A stretch of 64,000 nucleotides of DNA from an uncultured Bilophila sp. (GCA_910585945.1 CAJUHZ010000004.1:62001-126000), one strand, 5' to 3'; positions 51,344 to 61,287 are shown, counted from the stretch's first letter. Notes: generated by a model not told the origin, from the sequence alone. Numbers and translations: made by a program.

Positions 51344-52370
51344 CCCGATTCTCGCCATCGACGCCATGGGAGGCGATCACGGGCCGTCCGTGATCCTTCC
51401 CGGCGCGCTTGAAGCGGCCCGGCAAACCGGGGCCAGACTTCTCCTTGTGGGGGAAAAAAATCTCCTTGAGGAGCTTCTGCCGGGGCTTGACACGCAAGGG
51501 GCCGACTTTGAAATCGTCCATGCGTCCGAAGTGGCGGGGATGGACGAAAAGCCTTCCGATATTTTGCGCCGCAAAAAGGACGCCTCCATTCAGGTCGCCT
51601 GCCGTCTGGTGCGCGACGGCAGGGCCGACGGCGTGGTCAGCGCCGGGCATTCCGGGGCGTCCGTAGCGTGCGGCATGTTCATTATGGGGCGGGTCGCCGG
51701 TGTCGAACGCCCTGCCCTGGCTTCCATTCTTCCCACGGAAAAGGCCCCTGTGGTTCTGCTTGACGTGGGCGCCACGGTGGATTGCAAACCATACCACCTC
51801 TTCCAGTTCGGGCTTATGGGGCACGCGCTCGCGCGCGACTTGCTGGGCCGTGAAACTCCCCGCATCGGGCTTGTCAGCATCGGCGAGGAAGAAGGCAAGG
51901 GCAACTGCCAGGTCAAGGAAGCCTACGATCTCCTCAAAATGGCCACCCAGATTCATTTTGCGGGCAACATTGAAGGGCGCGATCTCTTTACGGGAAATGT
52001 GGACGTGGCCGTGTGCGACGGCTTTGTCGGCAACGTGGCGCTCAAGCTGAGCGAGGGCCTGAGCATGTCGCTCAGCCGCGTGCTCAAGCGGGAATTGCTC
52101 AGTTCCGGCGTACTGCCGAAAATAGGAACGCTGCTTGCCAAATCGGCGTTCAAACGCTTCGCCAAGGTTGTGGACTACGCGGAATACGGCGGCGCACCGC
52201 TCATCGGCCTCCAGGGCGTATCCATCGTCTGCCACGGGGCGTCGAATTCCAAGGCGATCACGAGCGCCACGCGCATGGCCGCGCTCTTTGTGGAAAAAGA
52301 AACCAACAAGCGGCTTGTGGAAGCCATTTGCGCCAACGAGGAACTGACCCGCTACGGACGTTCCTGCTGA
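51330..52370 (+). CDS. plsX: phosphate acyltransferase PlsX
   Basis: A 346-residue enzyme converting acyl-ACP to acyl-phosphate for phospholipid synthesis. ILAIDAMGGDHGP, SAGHSGASVACGMF, LDVGATVDCKP and NIEGRDLFTGNVDVAVCDGFVGN are the family blocks. The start lies inside rpmF, keeping production coupled to ribosome synthesis. Confidence 0.97.
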   Translation: MSSNSPILAIDAMGGDHGPSVILPGALEAARQTGARLLLVGEKNLLEELLPGLDTQGADFEIVHASEVAGMDEKPSDILRRKKDASIQVACRLVRDGRADGVVSAGHSGASVACGMFIMGRVAGVERPALASILPTEKAPVVLLDVGATVDCKPYHLFQFGLMGHALARDLLGRETPRIGLVSIGEEEGKGNCQVKEAYDLLKMATQIHFAGNIEGRDLFTGNVDVAVCDGFVGNVALKLSEGLSMSLSRVLKRELLSSGVLPKIGTLLAKSAFKRFAKVVDYAEYGGAPLIGLQGVSIVCHGASNSKAITSATRMAALFVEKETNKRLVEAICANEELTRYGRSC

Positions 52371-52411
52371 CGCGCTTCCCGCCGCCCTGCACGTCAAACG
52401 CGGACTTGCCC

Positions 52412-53410
52412 ATGACTTCACATCTCAGCATCCAGGGTTTTGGCGCGTATGTTCCCGCCCGTCGCCTTTCCAACGCCGATCTGGAACGTCTTGTCGACAC
52501 CAGCGATGAATGGATCGTCACCCGAACCGGCATCAGGAACAGGCATGTGCTCGCGGATGACGAAAGCGGCGCCGACGCGGGGACAATCGCCGCCCGCCGC
52601 GCGCTGGAAGCGGCCGGGCTTGCTCCCGAAGACATAACGCATGTCATAACGGCCACATGCACGCCGGATTTTCTCTGCCCGAACACAGCCTGCCTGATCA
52701 GCGCCAACCTCGGCATCCACGGCCCCATGGCCTTTGACCTCAGCTCGGCCTGCTCCGGCTTTGTGTACGGGCTGGAGACGGCCCGGGGGCTTGTTCTGGC
52801 GCACCCGGACGCAAAGATCCTGCTTGTCAGCACCGAGGCCCTGACCCGGCGCATCAACTGGAAGGATCGGGGAACAAGCGTCGTCTTTGGCGACGGCGCG
52901 GGCGCGACAGTGGTTTCAGCCTGCGCGGAGGGCAAGGCCCCGGCCGGCGGCGCGCTGATCGAGGATGTGGTCTGCCATGCCGACGGCGGCCAATGGAAGC
53001 TGCTTACCGTGGGCGGCGGCACAAAACAGCGCTATGAAGCGGGCGATCCTGTTGACGAAGCCTTTTATATTCATATGGAAGGGCGGGAAATTTACAAAAA
53101 CGCGGTGCGCACGCTGACGAACGTGTGCCATGAAATTGTGGAGCGCAACGGGTACACGCTGGACGATATCGACGTGCTTGTGCCGCATCAGGCGAACCTG
53201 CGGATCATCGAAGCCGTGGGCGAGCGCCTCGGCATGGGCGAGGATCGCGTTTTCGTCAATATTCAGGATTACGGCAATACATCAGCGGCTTCCATCCCCC
53301 TCGCGCTCAACGACGCATGGCGAGCGGGCGTGTTCAAACCCGGAATGCTGGCTCTGCTCACCACCTTCGGGGGCGGCTTCACCTGGGGCGCGGCGCTTCT
53401 GCGGTTTTAG
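52412..53410 (+). CDS. fabH: beta-ketoacyl-ACP synthase III
   Basis: A 332-residue condensing enzyme starting fatty-acid synthesis from acetyl-CoA and malonyl-ACP. Catalytic triad C114 (SSACSGF), H259 (PHQAN) and N289 (GNTSAAS) are intact, and the WIVTRTGIRNRH block is family-typical. The ATG at MTSHLSI follows the plsX stop by 42 bases; a longer frame reading into plsX is antithetic to its coding. Confidence 0.97.
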   Translation: MTSHLSIQGFGAYVPARRLSNADLERLVDTSDEWIVTRTGIRNRHVLADDESGADAGTIAARRALEAAGLAPEDITHVITATCTPDFLCPNTACLISANLGIHGPMAFDLSSACSGFVYGLETARGLVLAHPDAKILLVSTEALTRRINWKDRGTSVVFGDGAGATVVSACAEGKAPAGGALIEDVVCHADGGQWKLLTVGGGTKQRYEAGDPVDEAFYIHMEGREIYKNAVRTLTNVCHEIVERNGYTLDDIDVLVPHQANLRIIEAVGERLGMGEDRVFVNIQDYGNTSAASIPLALNDAWRAGVFKPGMLALLTTFGGGFTWGAALLRF

Positions 53411-53429
53411 CGCTCGGGCGTGACCGCGG

Positions 53430-53458
53430 TTGAGTTCCCTCTTTTTTTGGGCTAGAAT
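53430..53458 (+). promoter_or_regulatory. sigma-70 promoter of fabG
   Basis: TTGAGT (53430-53435), 17-base spacer, TAGAAT (53453-53458) in the 176-base gap between fabH and fabG, giving fabG its own transcription start. Confidence 0.6.
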
Positions 53459-53586
53459 GCAATGTTGCGTCTCTGACGTTCGGCCCGACAGGCGCGTATG
53501 CGCTCTGTGCGGCGCGACGATCCGCCTGAAGCCGCGTCCAGGCGCGGCGAAAAGCCGGAACCGGCATACCCCATGAGGACACATGC

Positions 53587-54330
53587 ATGAGTGAACTTCT
53601 TTCCACAGCGCTGGTTACAGGCGGTTCGCGCGGCATTGGCAAGGCCGTGGCCGAAACGCTCGCCCGGGCCGGGCATCAGGTATACCTGACCTATGTGAGC
53701 AAGCCCGTTGAGGCCGAAACTGTGGTCGAGGGCATCCGCGCGGCCGGCGGCAAGGCCGCCGCCTTTCAACTGGATGTCGGGGACAGCGAGGCCGTGGCCG
53801 ACTTTTTCCATACCGAGATCAGGGACAAGGTGGCGCTTGACGTGCTTGTGAACAACGCCGGCATCACCAAGGACGGCCTGATGCTCCGCATGAAAGATGC
53901 GGACTTTGACCAGGTTGTGCAGATCAACCTGCGCGGCGCATTCCTGTGCCTGCGGGAAGCGGCCAAAATCATGACGAAGCAGCGCCGGGGGCGGATTGTC
54001 AACATCACGTCGGTGGTCGGGCAAATGGGCAATGCCGGGCAGGTCAACTACTCGGCCGCCAAGGCAGGGCTTATCGGTCTGACCAAGTCCGCGGCAAAGG
54101 AACTGGCGGCAAGATCGATCACGGTCAATGCCGTGGCTCCGGGTTTTGTGGAAACAGACATGACCGCGGGGCTTTCCGACGAGGTGCGCAAGGCCTATGC
54201 CGAAGCCATTCCGCTCCGCCGTCTGGGCACAGCGCAGGATATTGCCGAAGCCGTGGCCTTCCTGGCGTCCCCGGGAGCAAGCTACATCACGGGGCAGATT
54301 CTGGGCGTCAACGGCGGCATGTATTGCTGA
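53587..54330 (+). CDS. fabG: 3-oxoacyl-ACP reductase
   Basis: A 247-residue short-chain dehydrogenase reducing 3-oxoacyl-ACP with NADPH. TGGSRGIGKAVAETL binds the cofactor; NNAGIT, then Y155 and K159 in YSAAK, and PGFVETDMT are present. GAGG lies upstream of the ATG. Confidence 0.97.
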   Translation: MSELLSTALVTGGSRGIGKAVAETLARAGHQVYLTYVSKPVEAETVVEGIRAAGGKAAAFQLDVGDSEAVADFFHTEIRDKVALDVLVNNAGITKDGLMLRMKDADFDQVVQINLRGAFLCLREAAKIMTKQRRGRIVNITSVVGQMGNAGQVNYSAAKAGLIGLTKSAAKELAARSITVNAVAPGFVETDMTAGLSDEVRKAYAEAIPLRRLGTAQDIAEAVAFLASPGASYITGQILGVNGGMYC

Positions 54331-54394
54331 ACGTTCGCTCTGGGCTGCAACTCGTTTCATGAATCCCCTTCGGGCGATTTGTGAAGATCACTTC

Positions 54395-54414
54395 GCCGAA
54401 AACGTGTTTTCGGC
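54395..54414. promoter_or_regulatory. hairpin in the acpP leader
   Basis: GCCGAAAA-CGTG-TTTTCGGC: an 8-bp perfect stem with a four-base loop, 65 bases after the fabG stop. No T-run follows, so attenuation or protein binding is as likely as termination. Confidence 0.3.
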
Positions 54415-54525
54415 TCGTTCACGACGGCATCGCCGCCGCGCCGGGCTACTCGCCTGACAGTGGAAGTCATTTTATGAAATGCCTTCCGCCTAAACGGAAA
54501 CAAGCAACCAAAAGGGAGCGACATC

Positions 54526-54759
54526 ATGTCCGTGGAAGAACAGGTCAAAAAAATCATCATGGATCAGCTCGGCGTTTCCGCCGAAGAAGTGAAACCCGAA
54601 GCTTCTTTCGTTGAAGATCTCGGCGCGGACTCGCTGGATCTGACCGAACTCATCATGGCGATGGAAGAAGCCTTCAATGTGGAAATCGCCGATGAGGACG
54701 CGCAAAAAATCCTCAAGGTCCAGGACGCCATTTCGTACGTGCAGAACCACACGAAATAA
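54526..54759 (+). CDS. acpP: acyl carrier protein
   Basis: A 77-residue acidic carrier: the phosphopantetheine serine is S36 in GADSLDLTELIMAMEE. AAAGGGAG precedes the ATG. Separated by 195 bases from fabG and 173 from fabF, so it can be expressed at a higher level. Confidence 0.98.
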   Translation: MSVEEQVKKIIMDQLGVSAEEVKPEASFVEDLGADSLDLTELIMAMEEAFNVEIADEDAQKILKVQDAISYVQNHTK

Positions 54760-54932
54760 CGATTGCCAACCGCACGGGCGGACGGCCCTCCGCTGAACCC
54801 GCCGGGGCGTTTTGCAGCGGAGGAAAGCATCAAGGCCGAGGCGGGGCCGCCTGTACAGGGTTCCGATGTACCGGGCGTCTTGTGATTTGGTCACGGGACG
54901 CTCGATCACTTTTTGTCGCGAGGAAGTCAACC

Positions 54933-56183
54933 ATGGAGCGCAAACGCGTCGTTGTCACCGGTATTTCCGCTCTGACGCCGCTGGGCGGCACCATTGCCGA
55001 AACCTGGACAAACCTTTTGGCCGGGAAATCGGGCATCGCCCCCATCACTTTGTTCGACACTACGGGCTACGACGCCCGCATCGCCGGTGAAGTGAAAGAT
55101 TTTTCGCCGGATCGGTACAACGTGGCGGCCAAACAGGCCCGGCGCATGGATCGCTTCGTGCAGTTCGCCGTTTCGGCAGGCAACATGCTCATGGAGGATT
55201 CGGGGCTTGTCATCAATGACGACAACGCGCGCCGGGTCAGCGTCGTTCTTGGCGTGGGGCTTGGCGGCCTGCACACCATCGAGGTGTTCCACAGCAAGCT
55301 TGTGGAGGCCGGGCCGAACAAAATTTCCCCCTTCATGATCCCGATGCTCATTTCCAACATGGCGCCGGGGCAGGTCGCCATAGCCACCGGAGCCAAGGGC
55401 GCAAACATGGTGCTGACAAGCGCATGCGCCTCGGGCACGCACGCCATTGGTCAGGGATATGCCGAAATCCTGCTTGGCCGGTGCGACGCCTGCATCACGG
55501 GCGGGGTGGAAGCCACGATCACCCCGATGGGGGTTTCCGGATTCACCGCGCTGAAGGCGCTGTCCACCTCCCGCAATGACGATCCCGAACACGCCTCCCG
55601 TCCTTTCGACCAGGATCGCGACGGCTTCGTCATGGGCGAGGGAGCCGGCCTGATCATGCTGGAAAGCCTTGAGCATGCGCTGGCGCGCGGCGCGAAAATC
55701 TACGCCGAAGTCGCGGGCGTGGGGTCTTCGGACGACGCCTACCACATGACCGCCCCGCGGGAAGACGCGGAAGGCATGATAGCGGCCATGCGCCGCGCCA
55801 TTGAAGATGCGGGCGTGCGCTTCGAGGAAATCGATCACATCAATCCGCACGCCACCTCCACCCATATCGGAGACATTGCGGAAACCAGGGCCATCAAGCA
55901 GGTTTTCGGGGAACACGCGCGGGATATCTCCATCTCGGCCACCAAGTCGCAGATCGGGCATCTGCTCGGCGCGGCCGGCGGCGTGGAAGCCATTTTCGCC
56001 GTGCTCGCCCTGCACACGGGCGTAGTGCCCGGCACCATCAACTGCGACAGACCCGACCCGGAATGTGACCTCAACTACATGCGCGAAGGCGCGAAAAAAC
56101 TCGATCCGAACTATGCGCTTTCCAACTCCTTCGGTTTTGGCGGCACCAACGGATCGATCCTGTTCAAAAAATATGTGGCGTGA
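54933..56183 (+). CDS. fabF: beta-ketoacyl-ACP synthase II
   Basis: A 416-residue elongating condensing enzyme. The catalytic Cys is C165 in SACASGTHAIG, with histidines in INPHATSTH and the GHLLGAAGGVEA block; VVVTGISALTPLG opens it. GAGGAAG precedes the ATG. Confidence 0.97.
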   Translation: MERKRVVVTGISALTPLGGTIAETWTNLLAGKSGIAPITLFDTTGYDARIAGEVKDFSPDRYNVAAKQARRMDRFVQFAVSAGNMLMEDSGLVINDDNARRVSVVLGVGLGGLHTIEVFHSKLVEAGPNKISPFMIPMLISNMAPGQVAIATGAKGANMVLTSACASGTHAIGQGYAEILLGRCDACITGGVEATITPMGVSGFTALKALSTSRNDDPEHASRPFDQDRDGFVMGEGAGLIMLESLEHALARGAKIYAEVAGVGSSDDAYHMTAPREDAEGMIAAMRRAIEDAGVRFEEIDHINPHATSTHIGDIAETRAIKQVFGEHARDISISATKSQIGHLLGAAGGVEAIFAVLALHTGVVPGTINCDRPDPECDLNYMREGAKKLDPNYALSNSFGFGGTNGSILFKKYVA

Positions 56184-56250
56184 CCATCCACGCCGGGGAT
56201 AAGACCGAACAGCGACGCCAACGTCCAACTTCAACGTCAGGAGCCTTTTC

Positions 56251-57489
56251 ATGGATCAGCTTCTTCTTCAGGATCCCGAACTCGCGCGCGCCATCATTCA
56301 GGAAGGCGACCGCCAGATGAGCAAGCTTGAGCTTATCGCTTCGGAAAACTTCGTTTCCGCAGCCGTGCGCGAGGCACAAGGAAGCATCCTGACGCACAAA
56401 TACGCGGAAGGGTATCCCGGCAAGCGCTACTATGGCGGCTGCGAATATGTGGATATCGCGGAAAACCTCGCCATAGACCGCGCGAAAAAGCTGTTCGGCT
56501 GCGGCTATGCCAATGTCCAGCCCCATTCGGGGAGTCAGGCCAACATGGCGGCCTACTTCTCCCTGATCAATCCGGGCGACACGATCCTCGGCATGAATCT
56601 GGCGCACGGCGGGCACCTGACGCACGGCAGTCCGGTGAACTTCTCCGGCCGTCTGTACAACATCGTCGCGTACGGGGTGGAAAAGGAAACGGGCGTCATC
56701 AATTACGACGAGGTGGAACGCCTCGCCAAGGAACATCGCCCCGCGCTGATCGTGGCCGGGGCGAGCGCCTACCCGCGCGTGCTTGATTTTGCCCGCTTCC
56801 GCGCCATTGCCGATGCCGTGGGCGCCAAACTCATGGTCGACATGGCGCACATCGCCGGCCTTGTGGCGGCGGGCCTGCATCCAAGCCCCGTGGGTCAGGC
56901 GCATGTCGCCACCTCGACTACGCACAAGACATTGCGCGGCCCGCGCGGCGGCATCATCCTGGCGGACGAGGAACTCGGCAAGACCATCAACAGCCAGATC
57001 TTTCCCGGAATGCAGGGCGGCCCGCTCATGCATGTCATCGCCGCCAAGGCGGCGGCTTTCGGCGAGGCGCTGCAACCGCGCTTCAAGGCATACCAGGAAC
57101 AGGTGCTTCGCAATGCGGCCAGCCTGGCGGCGGCGCTCCAGGAAGCCGGGTTCGAGCTTGTTTCCGGCGGCACGGACAATCATTTGCTGCTTGTGGATCT
57201 CAGCAACAAAAACATTACGGGCAAGGATGCCGAACACGCGCTGGACGCCGCCGGCATCACCGTCAACAAAAACGCCATTCCGTTTGACGCCCGTTCTCCG
57301 TTCGTGACTTCGGGCATCCGCCTGGGCACGCCCGCCCTGACGACGCGGGGGCTGAAAGAAGACGACATGCGGCGGGTGGCCGGCTGGATCGCGGATGCCC
57401 TGCAACACACGGAAAACCAGACGCGCCTGAAGGAAATCAGCGGGGAAATCGCGCGCTTCGCGCGGGAATTCCCGCTTTTCGCCTGGTAA
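56251..57489 (+). CDS. glyA: serine hydroxymethyltransferase
   Basis: A 412-residue PLP enzyme interconverting serine and glycine and charging tetrahydrofolate. ELIASENFVS opens the core; the Schiff-base lysine is K226 in TTHKTLRGPRGG; GGTDNHLLLVDL and RLGTPALTTRGL follow. AGGAG precedes the ATG. No glycine riboswitch fits the 67-base leader. Confidence 0.98.
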   Translation: MDQLLLQDPELARAIIQEGDRQMSKLELIASENFVSAAVREAQGSILTHKYAEGYPGKRYYGGCEYVDIAENLAIDRAKKLFGCGYANVQPHSGSQANMAAYFSLINPGDTILGMNLAHGGHLTHGSPVNFSGRLYNIVAYGVEKETGVINYDEVERLAKEHRPALIVAGASAYPRVLDFARFRAIADAVGAKLMVDMAHIAGLVAAGLHPSPVGQAHVATSTTHKTLRGPRGGIILADEELGKTINSQIFPGMQGGPLMHVIAAKAAAFGEALQPRFKAYQEQVLRNAASLAAALQEAGFELVSGGTDNHLLLVDLSNKNITGKDAEHALDAAGITVNKNAIPFDARSPFVTSGIRLGTPALTTRGLKEDDMRRVAGWIADALQHTENQTRLKEISGEIARFAREFPLFAW

Positions 57490-57505
57490 ACGCCCACGGA
57501 GGAAC

Positions 57506-58027
57506 ATGTTCATGACCCGCATGGCCTGGCCCGATTATTTCATGAGCATCGCTCATCTGGTGGCGGAACGCTCCACCTGCCTCCGTCGCAAGGTAGGGGC
57601 CATTGCGGTCAAGGACAAACGCATTCTCGCCACAGGCTACAACGGCGCGCCTTCAAAAATCCGCCATTGTCTTGAAACGGGTTGCCTGCGCGAGCGGCTC
57701 GGCATTCCTTCAGGGCAGCGTCATGAAATCTGCCAGGGTCTCCACGCCGAGCAGAACGTGATTATCCAGGCGGCCACGCACGGCATTTCACTGGCGGGAG
57801 CGGAACTGTACTGCACGCACCAGCCGTGCCTCATCTGCTCAAAAATGATCATCAACTGCGGCATCACGATAATCCGGCACGCCGCCGAATACCCCGACGA
57901 ACTGGCGCAATGCATGTTGGCGGAAGCCGGAATTACGACGGAGCGTCTTCCTTTCCACGGGACAATCCTGTCCCCCGGGGAAGCGGCAAATGCCGCATCG
58001 AAGAACAAAAGCGAGGCGGACGCATGA
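57506..58027 (+). CDS. dCMP deaminase family protein
   Basis: A 173-residue zinc deaminase making dUMP for thymidylate synthesis. The zinc site is H80-A-E82 (HAEQN) with C108 and C111 (PCLICSK). GGAGGAAC precedes the ATG. The stop overlaps ribD (ATGA). The pairing with glyA makes sense because thymidylate synthesis consumes methylene-THF. Confidence 0.93.
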   Translation: MFMTRMAWPDYFMSIAHLVAERSTCLRRKVGAIAVKDKRILATGYNGAPSKIRHCLETGCLRERLGIPSGQRHEICQGLHAEQNVIIQAATHGISLAGAELYCTHQPCLICSKMIINCGITIIRHAAEYPDELAQCMLAEAGITTERLPFHGTILSPGEAANAASKNKSEADA

Positions 58028-59151
58028 CACACCCCTTTGCGCCCTTCATGGCCGAAGCGATCCGGCTGGCCGAACAGGGTCGCTGGTCAACCGCTCCCAA
58101 CCCGACTGTCGGCGCTGTGCTTGTGCGCGACGGCGTTGTCGTGGCCCGCGGCTGGCACAAGGCCTGCGGCGGTCCCCATGCCGAAATCGAATGCCTGACG
58201 GACGCCGCCGCCAAAGGCGTCAACCCGGCGGACTGTACGCTGGTGGTCACGCTCGAACCCTGCAACCACCAGGGCAAGACGCCGCCGTGCGCCGAAGCCG
58301 TGCTGCAGGCGGGCATTCGTCATGTGGTGATCGGCCTTGCCGATCCGAATCCGCTGGCGGCCGGCGGCGCCGCCCGGCTTGCCGCAGCGGGCGTCCAGAT
58401 TGAAACAGGCGTGCTTGAGGCTGAATGCCGGGATCTTGCGGCGGATTTCCTCGTCTGGCAAACGACACGACGGCCCTATGTCATTCTGAAACTGGCCTCC
58501 ACGCTGGACGGCCGTATCGCCACCCGCACGGGGCATTCCCGCTGGATCACGGGAGAGGCGTCCCGCCGCAAGGTGCATGAACTCAGGGCCGCGGTGGGGA
58601 AAAACGGCGGGGCCGTCCTGGTTGGAGGCAACACGTTGTATGCGGACAACCCGGTTCTGACGGCGCGGCTTGCGCATACGGAACGCCAGCCCCTGGCCGT
58701 GGCCATCACCTCGCGCGTGTCAGGCACGGAGATGCTTCGCCTGTTCAGGGAGCGGCCGAGCGAAACCGTCCTGTTCACAACCGCGTCCGGAGCGGCCACG
58801 CCGCGGGCCGCGGCGTTGCGCGAACTCGGGGCGCGCGTCTTTGGTCTCGGGCAGTGGAAGCAGGACAGCGGCCGTGATCTGCGCGAAACGCTCGAGCACC
58901 TGCGACAGGAAGAAGGCTGCCCCTATGTCCTGTGCGAAGGCGGGGGCCGCCTCGGGCTGGCGCTGCTTGAGGCCGGGCTTGTCGATGAATTCCATCTCCA
59001 TCTGGCGCCCAGGGTTCTTGGCGACAATGAAGCCCGCCCCCTCTTTGCCGGGCGAAGCCCTCTTGATTTGGGAGAGGCGCTCAACCTCCGTCTTGATCGG
59101 ATAGAGCGCGCGGACCCCGACTGCCATCTCATCTTCAGGCCGTTGCGCTGA
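58024..59151 (+). CDS. ribD: riboflavin biosynthesis deaminase/reductase
   Basis: A 375-residue bifunctional enzyme. The N-terminal deaminase has H52-A-E54 (PHAEIE) with C80 and C89 (EPCNHQGKTPPC); the C-terminal reductase begins RPYVILKLASTLDGRIA and includes CEGGGRLGLALL. It acts on the second and third riboflavin steps. Coupled to the dCMP deaminase, a distant homologue of its first domain. Confidence 0.96.
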   Translation: MTHPFAPFMAEAIRLAEQGRWSTAPNPTVGAVLVRDGVVVARGWHKACGGPHAEIECLTDAAAKGVNPADCTLVVTLEPCNHQGKTPPCAEAVLQAGIRHVVIGLADPNPLAAGGAARLAAAGVQIETGVLEAECRDLAADFLVWQTTRRPYVILKLASTLDGRIATRTGHSRWITGEASRRKVHELRAAVGKNGGAVLVGGNTLYADNPVLTARLAHTERQPLAVAITSRVSGTEMLRLFRERPSETVLFTTASGAATPRAAALRELGARVFGLGQWKQDSGRDLRETLEHLRQEEGCPYVLCEGGGRLGLALLEAGLVDEFHLHLAPRVLGDNEARPLFAGRSPLDLGEALNLRLDRIERADPDCHLIFRPLR

Positions 59152-59152
59152 C

Positions 59153-59857
59153 ATGTTTACCGGCATCATCAACGGGAGCGGCCTTGTCGTCGCCGTGGAA
59201 AACATGGGGAACGAGGCGCGTCTGAGCATCCAGGCGCGTTTTCACCTGCCCGATATCGTGACAGGCGAATCCATCGCGGTGAACGGAACCTGCCTCAGCG
59301 TGGAAAAGGGCGCGGCCGGGCGTTTCACCGCCTACGCTTCCGGCGAAACCATGACTCGAACCACGCTGGCGGCGCTCAAACCCGGCAGTCGAGTCAATCT
59401 GGAGCGGGCGCTGGCTCTGGGAGACCGCCTCGGCGGGCATATTGTCAGCGGGCATGTGGATTGCGTGGCCCGGGTGGAACGGATCTCCCGGCATGGAGAA
59501 TCCCGCCGGATCCGCCTCTCCTTTCCCTCCGCCTTCGGCCCCGAAGTCATCGCAAAGGGGTCGGTGGCTCTTGACGGCGTCAGCCTGACAGTGAATGATT
59601 GCGGGCCGGATTTTCTCGAAGTGAACGTCATCCCCGAAACCTGGCGGGAAACGACTGTTGCGGACTGGACGCCGGGAAGGGCCGTCAACATGGAAACGGA
59701 TCTCCTCGGCAAATATGTGCGCCGTATGCTCGCCCCGCACCTGAACAGTCTTGCCGGCAATGTGGCCTCTTCCGGATCACGGGGGCGGCCGGAGGAAGAA
59801 AAACAGCGGGAAGGCGGCCTTTCACTCGATTTTTTACGGGAAAACGGCTTTTTCTGA
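59153..59857 (+). CDS. ribE: riboflavin synthase alpha chain
   Basis: A 234-residue enzyme joining two lumazine molecules into riboflavin. Two lumazine-binding barrels are seen: MFTGIINGSG / GESIAVNGTCLSV and LGGHIVSGHVDCVARV / GSVALDGVSLTVND. It starts 1 base after the ribD stop. The last 30 residues extend beyond the usual end (KQREGGLSLDFLRENG). Confidence 0.96.
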   Translation: MFTGIINGSGLVVAVENMGNEARLSIQARFHLPDIVTGESIAVNGTCLSVEKGAAGRFTAYASGETMTRTTLAALKPGSRVNLERALALGDRLGGHIVSGHVDCVARVERISRHGESRRIRLSFPSAFGPEVIAKGSVALDGVSLTVNDCGPDFLEVNVIPETWRETTVADWTPGRAVNMETDLLGKYVRRMLAPHLNSLAGNVASSGSRGRPEEEKQREGGLSLDFLRENGFF

Positions 59858-59927
59858 ACCAGAGCCGGGAGAGTGACCCGATTCGGTTGCAGGGAAGCTG
59901 TTTCACAATGGCTCCACCGTCTCACAG

Positions 59928-59965
59928 AGGCTTTCCGTCAAATAAGAGGCTTTCCGTCAAATAAG
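59928..59965 (+). repeat. perfect 19-bp tandem duplication before ribBA
   Basis: AGGCTTTCCGTCAAATAAG occurs twice in a row (59928-59946 and 59947-59965) in the 121-base leader of ribBA, with the ribosome region just after. The rest of the leader does not match an FMN riboswitch. Confidence 0.9.
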
Positions 59966-59978
59966 TTGTAGGGATACC

Positions 59979-61202
59979 ATGTCCATATGCACTGTTGAAG
60001 AAGCGGTTGAGGAAATCCGTCAGGGGCGGATGATCATTCTCGTGGACGATGAAGATCGCGAGAACGAAGGCGATATCACCATCGCGGCCCAGCATGTCAC
60101 GCCCGAAGCGATCAACTTCATGGCCCGACACGCGCGCGGGCTTATCTGTCTGCCGCTTGCCCCGGAATGGGCGGACAAACTGGATCTGCCGCTCATGACC
60201 CAGCGCAACGGTTCCAAATTCGGCACCAACTTCACGGTGTCCATTGAGGCCCGGCGCGGCGTCACCACCGGCATTTCCGCCGCCGACCGCGCCCATACCG
60301 TGCTCACGGCCGTGCGGGACGACGCGCGGCCCGACGACCTGGTCACGCCCGGTCATGTCTTTCCCCTGCGGGCCAAGGCGGGCGGCGTTCTCACCCGGGC
60401 CGGACAAACCGAAGGCAGTGTGGATCTCGCGCGCCTCGCCGGGCTGAAGCCCGCCGCCGTCATCTGCGAAATCATGAAGGAAGACGGAACCATGGCCCGT
60501 CTGCCCGATCTTGAGATCTTCGCCGCAGAACACAAGCTGAAAATCGCTACGGTGCGCGATATCATCCGCTACCGGATGCGCATGGGGCAGCTTGCCGTGC
60601 GCCGCGCCGCCGAGGCGGATCTGCCAACCAGATACGGGCACTTCCGGGTGATCGCGTACGAAAACGATATCAGTTCCGACACCCACCTGGCCGTGGTCAA
60701 GGGCGATGTCAGCGCACGGGAAGGCGGCACGCCTCCTCTGGTTCGCGTGCACAGCGAGTGTCTGACCGGCGACGTGCTGGGATCGCAACGGTGCGACTGC
60801 GGGGATCAGATCGCGGCCGCGCTCCGCCAGATCGAGCGGGAAGGCCGGGGCGTCGTCGTGTACATGCGCCAGGAAGGCCGCGGCATCGGGCTGGCCAACA
60901 AGATCAAGGCCTATGCCCTGCAGGATCAGGGCTATGATACGGTGGAAGCCAACCAGAAGCTCGGTTTCAAGCCCGACTTGCGCGATTACGGCGTGGGCGC
61001 GCAGATTCTTGTGGATCTCGGCATCCGCGAAATGCGGATTCTCACCAACAATCCGCGCAAAATCATCGGGCTTGAAGGCTACGGCATCCATATCACCGAG
61101 CGCGTGCCGCTGGAAATCGCGTCGTGCGCCGACAATGAAGACTACCTGCGCACCAAGCAGGAAAAAATGGGACACATGCTGCACATAGCGCCCCGCGCGT
61201 AG
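59979..61202 (+). CDS. ribBA: bifunctional DHBP synthase / GTP cyclohydrolase II
   Basis: A 407-residue fusion supplying both riboflavin precursors. The N-terminal RibB part has DEDRENEGD (24-32) and HARGLICLPL; the RibA part binds zinc with C261, C272 and C274 (HSECLTGDVLGSQRCDCGDQ) and has YMRQEGRGIGL. GTAGGGATACC precedes the ATG. Confidence 0.97.
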   Translation: MSICTVEEAVEEIRQGRMIILVDDEDRENEGDITIAAQHVTPEAINFMARHARGLICLPLAPEWADKLDLPLMTQRNGSKFGTNFTVSIEARRGVTTGISAADRAHTVLTAVRDDARPDDLVTPGHVFPLRAKAGGVLTRAGQTEGSVDLARLAGLKPAAVICEIMKEDGTMARLPDLEIFAAEHKLKIATVRDIIRYRMRMGQLAVRRAAEADLPTRYGHFRVIAYENDISSDTHLAVVKGDVSAREGGTPPLVRVHSECLTGDVLGSQRCDCGDQIAAALRQIEREGRGVVVYMRQEGRGIGLANKIKAYALQDQGYDTVEANQKLGFKPDLRDYGVGAQILVDLGIREMRILTNNPRKIIGLEGYGIHITERVPLEIASCADNEDYLRTKQEKMGHMLHIAPRA

Positions 61203-61287
61203 GGCCCGCGAAAGGCACGGCGCGGCCGCCGGGGTTCCCGAAACGCGCGGTCGCGCGGCCGGCACATCCAACCAACGAGTGTACGTC

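Noticed and set aside
59858..59978. FMN riboswitch before ribBA
   Set aside because: The 121-base leader lacks the conserved RFN stems and motifs; ribD and ribE are coupled without leaders.
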